Origin: a virus
IMG/VR virus record: IMGVR_UViG_3300049847_000213
Span: 1 to 42,070 of that record
Length of the DNA: 42,070 nt
Strand: one strand, 5' to 3'
Positions 1 through 6,633 of this stretch are shown here, piece by piece. A model generated the notes under the pieces. It was given only the letters and a program-made list of their open reading frames with translations, made no database searches and was not told where the DNA came from. The translations under genes and the position numbers were made by a program. Numbering within the stretch: position 1 is the first letter of the stretch; every line of letters begins with the position of its first letter.

Positions 1-127
1 CTTAATAAGGATCTAGCGACTGTAGACACAAAGGCGGGGGATGATGAAAGACAAAAGGCGGGTGCGATCATTGAACAAATGATTGCAAAGCAGATCGTGG
101 TCGAATTAAAAAAGAAATATAACATCA
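1..127. repeat. Terminal overlap, copy 1 (identical to 41944-42070)
   Basis: An exact 127-base direct repeat of the right end of the window. It falls inside a gene and splits its frame seamlessly. A length of 127 equals a common de Bruijn k-mer size, so this is best read as an assembly overlap showing a circular or circularly permuted genome, not as a biological terminal repeat. Confidence 0.9.
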
Positions 128-132
128 AATAA
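1..132 (+). CDS. 3' part of a small unknown gene that starts at 41809 (split by the window ends)
   Basis: These bases are the last 43 codons and the TAA stop of the gene that begins at 41809. Bases 1-127 are identical to 41944-42070, so joining the ends restores one open frame of about 101 residues. The visible part is a charged, probably helical segment ending in a lysine-rich tail (VVELKKKYNIK). I do not recognise the family. The gene leads directly into the membrane-peptide gene at 134, whose ATG lies one base past the stop, so they are probably co-transcribed. Confidence 0.75.
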   Translation, partial: LNKDLATVDTKAGDDERQKAGAIIEQMIAKQIVVELKKKYNIK

Positions 133-133
133 T

Positions 134-238
134 ATGCACCCAGAGGATAAAGTCGCATCGTTGTTTATGTCAGGGTTTGCGCTCGCGTTCAGTATCTTGG
201 CTCTTATGTTTTCATTAGTGGCAGTGTTCTTAAATTAA
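134..238 (+). CDS. 34-residue single-helix membrane peptide
   Basis: A short polar start (MHPEDK) is followed by one hydrophobic stretch over residues 8-34 (FMSGFALAFSILALMFSLVA) that would span the membrane once. It starts one base after the stop of the previous gene and ends six bases before the next start. Tight packing between two real-looking genes, and a second one-helix gene right behind it, favour a true gene. Possible roles include superinfection exclusion or a small lysis-associated peptide, but nothing in the sequence decides this. Confidence 0.55.
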   Translation: MHPEDKVASLFMSGFALAFSILALMFSLVAVFLN

Positions 239-244
239 AAAAAT

Positions 245-418
245 ATGACAAAGCAAAAAATATATACTTGGTTTGGGTTTGTGAGTTTAATAGTTATTCC
301 TATTCTGATCGGACTCGCTTATTTTCAGCAGATGAAAATCGTATCACTTCAGGCGCACGTGTCGGCGGTGTCGGAGATGAATGCGGAGTGTTTTAGTACG
401 ATAATCAAAATACGATAA
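245..418 (+). CDS. 57-residue membrane-anchored protein
   Basis: The N-terminus (MTKQKIYTWF) leads into a hydrophobic helix at about residues 9-26 (GFVSLIVIPILIGLAYF). A polar tail of about 30 residues with one cysteine follows. The topology looks like a type II anchor with a short amphipathic tail. The ATG follows an A-rich leader, and its stop overlaps the next start as TAATG, which indicates translational coupling. The family is not recognised. Confidence 0.55.
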   Translation: MTKQKIYTWFGFVSLIVIPILIGLAYFQQMKIVSLQAHVSAVSEMNAECFSTIIKIR

Positions 419-600
419 TGGGTACTTATATATGTCCGATCAAAGACAAGTTAAAACCTAAAACACATGACGATTCTCATTGGGACGGCTCTAGTTATAC
501 TTGCCCAGTCTTGAGAGATGAAATGGAGAAAGCGCTCAATAAAGAGAATTGGAAGAGGTTGAAAAAATTATCAGAATTGGCGGTTGAATATTTTATTTAA
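418..600 (+). CDS. Small unknown protein, 60 aa
   Basis: The start overlaps the preceding stop by one base (TAATG). The protein is hydrophilic with two cysteines (near residues 6 and 29), several histidines and a charged C-terminal helix (residues 34-58). No known family is recognised. Two cysteines plus histidines would allow metal binding, but spacing alone does not establish it. Confidence 0.55.
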   Translation: MGTYICPIKDKLKPKTHDDSHWDGSSYTCPVLRDEMEKALNKENWKRLKKLSELAVEYFI

Positions 601-604
601 AGAT

Positions 605-967
605 ATGATAGAGACAAGCACATTAAAATACGAGCTTTATTGTAAGCATTGTGACGCACCAGTAGGCTATACGGACCATTTTTTTGAGGTAGGCGCTGTA
701 CTCAATGCGGAAAGATACATAATCGTTTTGCCGAATGGTGAAAAGGCAAAAAGTGGCGAAAAAATAAACTGCAAGTGTCCGGGCGGGTACGCACCAATTT
801 ATGGAATAAGTCAAAGGGAGAATCCTGACTGGTGCGAGCTTTGTGGGGGTACTGGCGAAATATCAACGGATGAGCAGGACGGCGAGGGTCACACAATGCG
901 TGGGGTCGGCACGCAGAAATGTATTTGTAGAGTAAAAGAACCAGAGTATGACAACCAAGAGCGATAA
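605..967 (+). CDS. Cysteine-rich zinc-ribbon-like protein, 120 aa
   Basis: Several cysteine pairs are visible: YCKHC near the N-terminus, a CKC pair in the middle, WCELCGGTG and a final CIC. The CELCGGTG element resembles half of a DnaJ-type zinc-binding repeat (CxxCxGxG). This suggests one or two zinc ribbons, used in phages for nucleic-acid or protein binding. I chose the ATG at 605 over an upstream TTG at 584 that would overlap the previous gene by 17 bases. The C-terminus overlaps the next gene by 20 bases. Confidence 0.65.
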   Translation: MIETSTLKYELYCKHCDAPVGYTDHFFEVGAVLNAERYIIVLPNGEKAKSGEKINCKCPGGYAPIYGISQRENPDWCELCGGTGEISTDEQDGEGHTMRGVGTQKCICRVKEPEYDNQER

Positions 968-1211
968 ATTAAAAGTGTTTTTGTTTCCGGGTTGGGTTCA
1001 CAGTGCTGACGGGGATGATCACTGGATCAGTGCGGCGAATCTAGCGAGGCTGTACGGTGTGAGGCAAGATGATGATGTTATTGTTTACAATAGCAAACAT
1101 CCTATGCATCGGCACCCTAAGAGGTATTTTCCCGAGCATATAAGACTTTATCCGCTAAGCAATGGCAAATATTATAACATCCATGTCGAATACAAAAATG
1201 ATGATCGGTAG
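948..1211 (+). CDS. Conserved-looking small phage protein, 87 aa
   Basis: A compact protein of mixed alpha/beta appearance with the segment WISAANLARLYGV near residue 26 and a histidine/arginine-rich run (HPMHRHPKRYFPEHIRLYPL). The fragment resembles short phage proteins of unknown function that carry a LARLYGV-type helix, but I cannot name a family. It overlaps genes on both sides by a few bases, consistent with a compact early operon. Confidence 0.6.
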   Translation: MTTKSDKLKVFLFPGWVHSADGDDHWISAANLARLYGVRQDDDVIVYNSKHPMHRHPKRYFPEHIRLYPLSNGKYYNIHVEYKNDDR

Positions 1212-1368
1212 GTTTTTTAAAACGGAGGAGGCTTTGATCGCTTACCTTAAGAGCGAGGAAAAGAAAAAGAGAAAGGCGGGGATCGTGGTGACGCAGAAAT
1301 ACTACGATCAATTTAAGGTGGTTGCGGGTGCGAACGGATTATTATTAACTGGCGAAAAATATGAGTGA
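1198..1368 (+). CDS. Small basic protein, about 56 aa
   Basis: I favour the ATG at 1198, preceded by an A-run like other starts here; ATGs at 1162 and 1183 in the same frame are alternatives with larger overlap. The sequence is basic (EEKKKRKAG) with a short strand-rich C-terminal half. It overlaps the upstream gene by 14 bases and the downstream start by 8. Function is unknown. Confidence 0.5.
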   Translation: MMIGRFFKTEEALIAYLKSEEKKKRKAGIVVTQKYYDQFKVVAGANGLLLTGEKYE

Positions 1369-1498
1369 AATAAAAATAACACCATCAGAAGTGAAAGAGG
1401 CAACGGCGGACGATGTGCGCCCGACATTCAAGATAGTTTGCACGGTCCTTTATTGTTTCATTTTTAGGAAATATTTAAAGATTACTTTCAGAAAGTAA
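1361..1498 (+). CDS. 45-residue protein with a basic hydrophobic tail
   Basis: The ATG at 1361 overlaps the end of the previous frame. The N-terminal half is acidic and polar. The C-terminal half (residues 23-45) mixes hydrophobic and basic residues (FKIVCTVLYCFIFRKYLK) and could associate peripherally with the membrane. It is the last gene of the leftmost operon, followed by about 100 noncoding bases with a promoter module. Confidence 0.45.
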   Translation: MSEIKITPSEVKEATADDVRPTFKIVCTVLYCFIFRKYLKITFRK

Positions 1499-1545
1499 AA
1501 AAATCACGGGGCATATCCCTCTAGAAAAAAATAAATAACCGATAG

Positions 1546-1567
1546 CTGTGGACAACCTAGCTTGGCA
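1546..1567 (+). repeat. 22-bp inverted repeat, left copy (partner 8779-8800)
   Basis: The 22 bases are the exact reverse complement of 8779-8800. The repeat contains the DnaA-box-like TGTGGACAA, the segment CCTAGC and the -35 element of promoter A. The two copies bracket the whole recombination/replication module (about 7.2 kb). Confidence 0.85.
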
Positions 1568-1590
1568 AGTGATGACATATCAATTATAAT
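1546..1590 (+). promoter_or_regulatory. Promoter module A: DnaA-box-like site plus sigma70-type promoter
   Basis: TGTGGACAA (1547-1555; reverse complement TTGTCCACA, a DnaA-box variant) is followed by TTGGCA at 1562-1567, a 17-base spacer containing GATGAC, and a perfect TATAAT at 1585-1590. The expected transcription start is about 1597, which is the ATG of the next gene, so that transcript would be leaderless or nearly so. GATAG occurs just upstream at 1541. Related arrangements recur at 6558, 8791, 14831 and 41421. Confidence 0.75.
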
Positions 1591-1596
1591 TACAGC

Positions 1597-1866
1597 ATGA
1601 TCAGAAAAACAAAAACAATAAAGATCAAAAAGTTAAATCCTGAGGAGTACTACTCTCTCACGGATCTTGCTCGAATGAATGCCTTTCCGTGGATTGGCTC
1701 TGACGATGTGAGACCTTACAGAAAGCTAGTGCTTTTAGATCGGGCGAAAAGTAATTATCTCAAGGGCTTGCTCACTGGCAAGGGTAAGAAAAAGAGATAC
1801 GTGTTTCTTGGTGCGAATATTATTAGCTTTATATCTATCGTGCGAGAGGGTTCGGTCAATCTTTAG
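1597..1866 (+). CDS. Putative helix-turn-helix DNA-binding protein, 89 aa
   Basis: A basic N-terminus leads into YYSLTDLARMNAFPWI (residues 18-33), which looks like the first helices of a winged helix-turn-helix. A basic segment (KGKKKRYVFLGANIISFI) resembles the wing and last helix of excisionase/helix-turn-helix-17 type domains. Such proteins bind DNA as small regulators. It is the first gene after promoter A, and its ATG coincides with the predicted transcript start. It sits directly ahead of recT, so it may regulate the early operon. The DNA-binding reading is inferred from pattern, not from a diagnostic motif. Confidence 0.5.
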   Translation: MIRKTKTIKIKKLNPEEYYSLTDLARMNAFPWIGSDDVRPYRKLVLLDRAKSNYLKGLLTGKGKKKRYVFLGANIISFISIVREGSVNL

Positions 1867-1888
1867 ATATAAATAATTAAAAGTTACA

Positions 1889-2791
1889 ATGTCAGACAAC
1901 AAAAATGAGGTGGGGTTTAGTTCGGAGAATGATTTAAAGGTTTTTTTAAATACAAATTATTTAAAACAAATCAAAAACTTTTTTGCAGATGAGGGTAAAG
2001 CATTAAAGTTTATGTCATCCGTGATTGCTGACACTCAGCGCAATCCGAAGCTTTTGGAGTGTACGAAAAGCTCTCTTATCAATTCGTATATGACAATGGC
2101 GCAGATGGGTTTCATGCCCTCTGGTGTATCAGGCGAGGCTTATGTTTTGCCCTACAATAACTCTAAAAAAGAGGGTGACAAATATGTCAAAGTTTTAGAG
2201 GCGCAATTCCAAATGGGCTATCAGGGTCTTGTGACACTTTTCTATCAGGCGGGTGTTGAAAAAATAAGCGCTGCTTTGGTCCGTGAAAAGGATCGGACAT
2301 CATTTGTGAATGGTGATCTTAGGCACGAGGTCGATATAACTCTTTCTAGCACAGAGAGGGGTAAGGCTGTGGGCGCGTATGTGATAGTGACTTTCAGAGG
2401 AAAAGAGAACGTAAAATATATGAACGGTAAGGATATTATTGACCACGCTAAAAGGTTTTCTAAATCTTACGATCCTACGGGCAAATACTCCCCGTGGAAT
2501 CCTGAAAACGACCCAGAGCATTGGATGTGGTTTAAGACCGTACTAAAACAATTCTCTAAGCTATTGCCTAAAAATGAAATAATCAATCGGGCAATCGCGG
2601 AGGACAACAAGGACTCGGTCATCGAGGAGGCGAAAAAACTTAGAGAAAATACCAATCTAAATATGGGTAACTTTTTAGCAGATGGCAAAACTAAACCAAA
2701 AGATGAAAAATCAAACAAAAAAGAGGAAAAAAACGCAGAGGATTTCTCTCAAGAAATCACATATCCCGAAGATCCAACGATCGAAGGATAA
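1889..2791 (+). CDS. recT: RecT-family single-strand annealing protein
   Basis: This 300-residue protein has the hallmarks of RecT: AYVLPYNN at residues 84-91, AQFQMGYQGLVTLFYQAG at 105-122, a GAYV strand at 162-165, and WMWFKTVLKQFSKLLPKN at 212-229. RecT proteins coat single-stranded DNA made by a partner 5'-3' exonuclease and anneal complementary strands during phage recombination and replication. The C-terminal 60 residues are a charged, probably disordered tail. The next gene, which overlaps it, encodes a RecB-like nuclease domain, the expected partner. The leader has no Shine-Dalgarno sequence. Confidence 0.93.
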   Translation: MSDNKNEVGFSSENDLKVFLNTNYLKQIKNFFADEGKALKFMSSVIADTQRNPKLLECTKSSLINSYMTMAQMGFMPSGVSGEAYVLPYNNSKKEGDKYVKVLEAQFQMGYQGLVTLFYQAGVEKISAALVREKDRTSFVNGDLRHEVDITLSSTERGKAVGAYVIVTFRGKENVKYMNGKDIIDHAKRFSKSYDPTGKYSPWNPENDPEHWMWFKTVLKQFSKLLPKNEIINRAIAEDNKDSVIEEAKKLRENTNLNMGNFLADGKTKPKDEKSNKKEEKNAEDFSQEITYPEDPTIEG

Positions 2792-4733
2792 TAAAGGGGA
2801 AATACAAGGCTTTCCTCTCGATCACTACAGCTATTCGTCATTCAATAAGTTTGCGACAAATCCGTTCATGTTTAAAGTGAACAACATTAACGGCGACTAC
2901 TTTGAAACAACATCGAAAGCAAAGAGTGTACTCGGTACCGCTTTGCACAAGGCTATGGAGGCATACTTTGGCGGTGGGGATCACTCCACGCCTGCAGATG
3001 ATGGCGAGGCGATAATGTACGCGCATCAGGTGGGGCTTGATTTTCTGAATGCTTATTCTGACGGACTCATTGAGTGGGATAACATCGTTCCGAATAGAGC
3101 AAAGTTTCAGGAAAGATATGCATCGTGTTTTTTCGGGTATATAAAAGAGCTTGGCTATGGCACAGAAATAAAAGAGATTTTGCTTGTCGAAAAAAGTTTG
3201 AAATATAAGGTTGAGGTTGATGGCAAAGTGTTGCCTGTTCCGCTTAAGGGAATACCTGACCTAGTGTACAGAGATGCTGAGGGTAGAATAAAAATCCGGG
3301 ACCACAAGTTTACAGGCAAGCATTCGGGGGAGGACGACATCGACCCTGCGAAATTAATTCAGGCAGCATTTAACTTTTTTCTTGTGTATGCAGAGCTTGG
3401 CGAACCGCCGTATTCGATAATGTTCTCTGAATATAAAACCACAGAAAATAAAGATAAGACCGCACCGCAGTGCCTAAATTACGAAATGATTTATGGCGAG
3501 ACACCGCTTTTGTTTGAGTTCTTTTATCGAATGTATGAGGACATCACTGATGCGTTGCTCGGTAAGCAAGTATACTTGCCAAACTTTAATGCGTTCTATG
3601 ACAAAGAAGTCGGCATACTCGCTTACATTCACAAGCTCGATGTTGACTCTGTTCGAGAGGCGGAATTTAAGAAAATGAATGTAGACAACATTACTGACTT
3701 TCTAAAAAAGAAAATACAAAAGCGAGGCGCTATGAAAAAGTACCTTGATGTTGTAGCGAATAAGTTTGTTTCTGCATCGACACTTAATTATGAAAATATG
3801 ACAATTCAAGAAAAAATAAAAGCAAAATTAGCGGAGCACGGACTCGGAGTCGAGTATCATTCTATGGTGGTCGGCAGTGCGATTACTCTTTATTGCTATG
3901 AGCCTTCAGTCGGTTTGAAAATGGGAAAGATTGCATCGTTCGTGAAAGATATTGAGCTTGCTACAAAGACTTCAGGCATTCGAATATTGGCGCCGATCGC
4001 TGACTCTGGTCTTATTGGTTTTGAAATCCCGAATAAGGTTAGAACATTCCCGACCGATATGCCAAAGGCAGAAGGATTTAATCTCGCTATCGGTGTCGAC
4101 ATTATGGGTCAGGTGGTGCGGATGGATATTCGAGAGGCGCCGCACATCCTCGTTGCGGGTAGCTCGGGATCTGGTAAGTCAGTATTTTTGCACTCTATCA
4201 TTCGACAGCTTATGACAATCAAAGGTGCGGAGCTACATCTTTTCGATCCGAAGAGAGTCGAGCTTAAAGAATACGAGGGGAGTGTCAGCGAGTATCAAAG
4301 CAATCATCGGGATATAACTATCTCTCTGTCTATGCTCGATAAAGAAATGGAAAAGAGATACGAATTGATGGAGAAAATGAAAATAAAAAATATTGCCGAG
4401 GTGTCGACTATTCCCTACAAGTTTGTGATCATCGATGAGTACGCGGATCTCGCTTTGAAAGAACAGACTGGGCAGTATGTGCAGTCACTCGCGCAAAAAG
4501 GGCGTGCCTGCGGTATCCACGTGATCATTGCAACACAGCGAGCGAGTACGAAAATAATATCGGGAGACATCAAGGTTAACTTCCCTACTAAGGTTGTACT
4601 CAAAATGAGCAAAGAGGTTGATTCACGGGTGATGCTCGATGAGGAGGGGGCAGAGAAATTGCTCGGTAAGGGGGATCTGCTATTCGTTGATGAGTCGGGC
4701 AAGACACAGAGATTACAAGGATTTAATATTTAA
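2682..4733 (+). CDS. Fusion of a RecB-like (PD-(D/E)xK) nuclease with an FtsK/SpoIIIE DNA translocase
   Basis: One open frame of 683 residues. The N-terminal half reads as a RecB-family nuclease: SYSSFNKFATNPF (50-62), GTALHKAME (85-93), GIPDLV with D193, and RDHKF with D207 and K209, followed by a Q-containing helix (LIQAAFNFFLVY). Residues 373-683 read as an FtsK motor: an alpha/beta-type segment (GIRILAPIADSGLIGFEIPN, 432-451), Walker A GSSGSGKS (493-500), Walker B FVIIDEYADL (581-590) and ATQR (617-620). No gamma (DNA-orienting) domain is present. An ATG at 3798 with an A-rich leader could also give the motor alone. Starts at 2682 or 2703 lie inside recT; no later start precedes the nuclease core. 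The likely role is processive end resection to feed RecT, or motor-driven DNA processing. Confidence 0.85.
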   Translation: MAKLNQKMKNQTKKRKKTQRISLKKSHIPKIQRSKDNKGEIQGFPLDHYSYSSFNKFATNPFMFKVNNINGDYFETTSKAKSVLGTALHKAMEAYFGGGDHSTPADDGEAIMYAHQVGLDFLNAYSDGLIEWDNIVPNRAKFQERYASCFFGYIKELGYGTEIKEILLVEKSLKYKVEVDGKVLPVPLKGIPDLVYRDAEGRIKIRDHKFTGKHSGEDDIDPAKLIQAAFNFFLVYAELGEPPYSIMFSEYKTTENKDKTAPQCLNYEMIYGETPLLFEFFYRMYEDITDALLGKQVYLPNFNAFYDKEVGILAYIHKLDVDSVREAEFKKMNVDNITDFLKKKIQKRGAMKKYLDVVANKFVSASTLNYENMTIQEKIKAKLAEHGLGVEYHSMVVGSAITLYCYEPSVGLKMGKIASFVKDIELATKTSGIRILAPIADSGLIGFEIPNKVRTFPTDMPKAEGFNLAIGVDIMGQVVRMDIREAPHILVAGSSGSGKSVFLHSIIRQLMTIKGAELHLFDPKRVELKEYEGSVSEYQSNHRDITISLSMLDKEMEKRYELMEKMKIKNIAEVSTIPYKFVIIDEYADLALKEQTGQYVQSLAQKGRACGIHVIIATQRASTKIISGDIKVNFPTKVVLKMSKEVDSRVMLDEEGAEKLLGKGDLLFVDESGKTQRLQGFNI

Positions 4734-4736
4734 AAT

Positions 4737-5243
4737 ATGAAAAAAGAATCAAAACCAAAATCAAAAAAGCTATTAGAGAACCCTGAGGATTTGAAAGTCG
4801 GCATCACTGCCCTCTTTAAGGTGGACGAAATCAAAATGAAAAATCTACGATGGAGTTTTAAAATCGCAGTGACAAAAATACTGCCTAAAACCTATCATGA
4901 TTATTCGTGCCGACTCTCTCTCGATGAGGAGCCTTACGACAAGAAAATAAAGCACGAGGAGAATCGCATCGAGGAGATAAAGCGGGACCAGTCGCTTTTC
5001 AAGGATAACGACCGATCTAAAATTGCCGACTGCAATACTGAGATTGTCGAAATTAGAAAGGAAATGCGGGAGATGAAAGTCACTTGCTACCCTATCGACT
5101 TTCATGGTCAAATTGAGGCATTGAAGTATAAGGACGGGGACACTCATTTGGTGGTAAAAATACCCGATGACGTAATTGAGGATTTGAACAAGCAAAAAAA
5201 TCTATTTCCACATTATAAGATTGAGCTAACACCAATAATTTAA
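4737..5243 (+). CDS. Unknown protein with a central coiled coil, 168 aa
   Basis: The start lies three bases after the nuclease-FtsK stop. A lysine-rich N-terminus precedes a beta-rich part (residues 15-60). A charged helix with coiled-coil character follows at about 65-110 (Glu/Lys/Arg/Ile rich), then a second beta-rich part. The close operon position suggests a part in recombination or replication, perhaps as an accessory single-stranded-DNA or nuclease factor. No family is recognised. Confidence 0.65.
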   Translation: MKKESKPKSKKLLENPEDLKVGITALFKVDEIKMKNLRWSFKIAVTKILPKTYHDYSCRLSLDEEPYDKKIKHEENRIEEIKRDQSLFKDNDRSKIADCNTEIVEIRKEMREMKVTCYPIDFHGQIEALKYKDGDTHLVVKIPDDVIEDLNKQKNLFPHYKIELTPII

Positions 5244-5247
5244 TTTT

Positions 5248-5541
5248 ATGGCACCAAAAGAAAAAACAAACGGAAAGAGCAATAAAACTTTAGTATCTAT
5301 CGCAGCCATTGAGGCGGTACTTTGTCGGGATCTCGGATCTCTCTGCATGGATAACGAACACGATCGGGCAAAGATGGCGTGGTGGATATTTGAGACTTTT
5401 TGTCAGGGCGATTACAGGGAAAACCTGCACGATATGGAGGTTGCGAATAGCACAAAGGAGATGAGGACTTTGAATCTTGGAGGAGGATCGGGGAAAGATG
5501 GAAACGCAAGGGGTGGGTCAGGTGGCGAGGGTGGTAAGTAA
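5248..5541 (+). CDS. Unknown protein with a glycine-rich tail, 97 aa
   Basis: Residues 15-65 form a helical-looking core (LVSIAAIEAVLCRDLGSLCM; AWWIFETFCQ). The last 25 residues are glycine-rich (LGGGSGKDGNARGGSGGEGG) and probably disordered. The gene lies four bases after its upstream neighbour in the recombination operon. A flexible tail on a small helical core is reminiscent of accessory single-stranded-DNA proteins, but no OB-fold signature is visible, so function stays open. Confidence 0.6.
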   Translation: MAPKEKTNGKSNKTLVSIAAIEAVLCRDLGSLCMDNEHDRAKMAWWIFETFCQGDYRENLHDMEVANSTKEMRTLNLGGGSGKDGNARGGSGGEGGK

Positions 5542-5562
5542 TTATTATTTAATATTTTTACT

Positions 5563-5886
5563 ATGGATATTTTAAAATTAAAAAGAGATGAGGTTATTGA
5601 TGCATTGAGAAAACACCTAGACCCGCAAGTCTTCAGGCACGCGCTTTCTTGGTCTACTCCACAGCTTAAAGCAACGCTCACTTTGTACGAATCAGGGGAG
5701 CAGTTTGAAAAAATGGCAGAGGAAAAAACTATAAATAAGTTTGTCGCCATAGATAGCGCCGAGGGTGAGGACAAGTCGGTCATTCTCTCAATCTCCGAGG
5801 GTGAGGTTGTGGATATGCGACAGAGTCAAAAGAATATGTTTCTTGATCGCCTCTTTAATAACGTATTGAGTAAGCTACAAAAATAA
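5563..5886 (+). CDS. Unknown small helical protein, 107 aa
   Basis: A mostly helical, charged protein whose first 50 residues include MDILKLKRDEVIDALRKHLD. There are no cysteines and no membrane segment. It sits in the recombination/replication operon, and its stop overlaps the next start (TAATG), so the two are probably translationally coupled. Function is not recognised. Confidence 0.6.
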   Translation: MDILKLKRDEVIDALRKHLDPQVFRHALSWSTPQLKATLTLYESGEQFEKMAEEKTINKFVAIDSAEGEDKSVILSISEGEVVDMRQSQKNMFLDRLFNNVLSKLQK

Positions 5887-6554
5887 TGACAGGCGAGATT
5901 CATTACCACAACGGGAAACTTGGATCTTTGGTTAAGCTCGTTTCTGCGATTATAAAAAAAGACCCTGCGATAGCGGATGACTTCGATCGTTTGAAAGCAA
6001 ACCTTTTCGCATCAATGCCAGAGCTTCAGAATCGTGAGCGGTGCGCGAATTGCGATGCATCTATGCGCGAGTACGTGTACACCTTTGATACTTGGGATGC
6101 CTTACTGCTCTTGAGTATGGCTCAGGAGGTCAAAAAATGGCAGGACGCGGGGCGTTCGTTCAATGATGCTAATCAGGTCAGGGTACCTGAATTAAACGTG
6201 CCACACTCGGTTAAATGCCGAACGACAAAGGCGTCTAAGTTAGGATTGGTTGCGCCAGTGCTCTATAAGGGTTCAAAGCACCGTATTCCGGGCGTGTGGC
6301 TGATCACGACTAGAGGTTGGGCCGCACTTCGAGGCGAGCGAGTACCTAAAAAAGTAAAGGTTTGGAGAAAGACAATCGAGGAGCGATTTGAGGATACGAT
6401 AACTATTCACGAGGCGCTTGAAAGTCATAAAAGATTTAGAGATGGTGTATTGGAGCGAGGAGGTAAATTAAAAAATCACGATTTGGGCGCTTTAAAAACT
6501 TATAACGCATCTGATTGGTACGATTTCGGTATTCACGAGGGTAAATTAATATAG
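5886..6554 (+). CDS. Putative zinc-binding / winged-helix protein, 222 aa
   Basis: A CANC pair near residue 52 and a further Cys (KCRTTKASKLGLV) suggest a metal site. The region from about 105 to 160 (SVKCRTTKASKLGLVAPVLY, then VWLITTRGWAALRGE) looks like a winged helix, with a helix, a turn rich in small residues and a Trp-containing recognition-like helix. I infer nucleic-acid binding. The gene closes the operon that began at 1597; promoter module B follows it. Confidence 0.55.
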   Translation: MTGEIHYHNGKLGSLVKLVSAIIKKDPAIADDFDRLKANLFASMPELQNRERCANCDASMREYVYTFDTWDALLLLSMAQEVKKWQDAGRSFNDANQVRVPELNVPHSVKCRTTKASKLGLVAPVLYKGSKHRIPGVWLITTRGWAALRGERVPKKVKVWRKTIEERFEDTITIHEALESHKRFRDGVLERGGKLKNHDLGALKTYNASDWYDFGIHEGKLI

Positions 6555-6557
6555 AGC

Positions 6558-6599
6558 TGTGGATAACCGTTGATGACATAGCATAGCAAATGCTATAAT
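6558..6599 (+). promoter_or_regulatory. Promoter module B with a perfect DnaA box and an operator-like dyad
   Basis: TGTGGATAA (6558-6566) is the exact reverse complement of the DnaA box TTATCCACA. It is followed by TTGATG (6570-6575), an 18-base spacer and TATAAT (6594-6599). The spacer and -10 contain a perfect inverted repeat, ATAGCA-AA-TGCTAT (6583-6596), placed where a repressor would block RNA polymerase. The next gene, at 6634, looks like a replication initiator, so initiation may be autoregulated through this site. Confidence 0.75.
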
Positions 6600-6633
6600 G
6601 TAGTTTAACAATAAAATAATTTAAATATAACAA

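Noticed and set aside
1597-1866. Excisionase annotation implying a temperate phage.
   Set aside because: No integrase, att site or lysogeny repressor was found; the helix-turn-helix shape fits any small regulator.
2728-2734. A_AAA_AAC slippery heptamer in frame near the end of recT, as a route to fuse RecT with the nuclease.
   Set aside because: A -1 slip leads to the third frame, which stops after about 48 codons; the nuclease frame is +1 relative to recT. The heptamer is probably an effect of the lysine/asparagine-rich tail.
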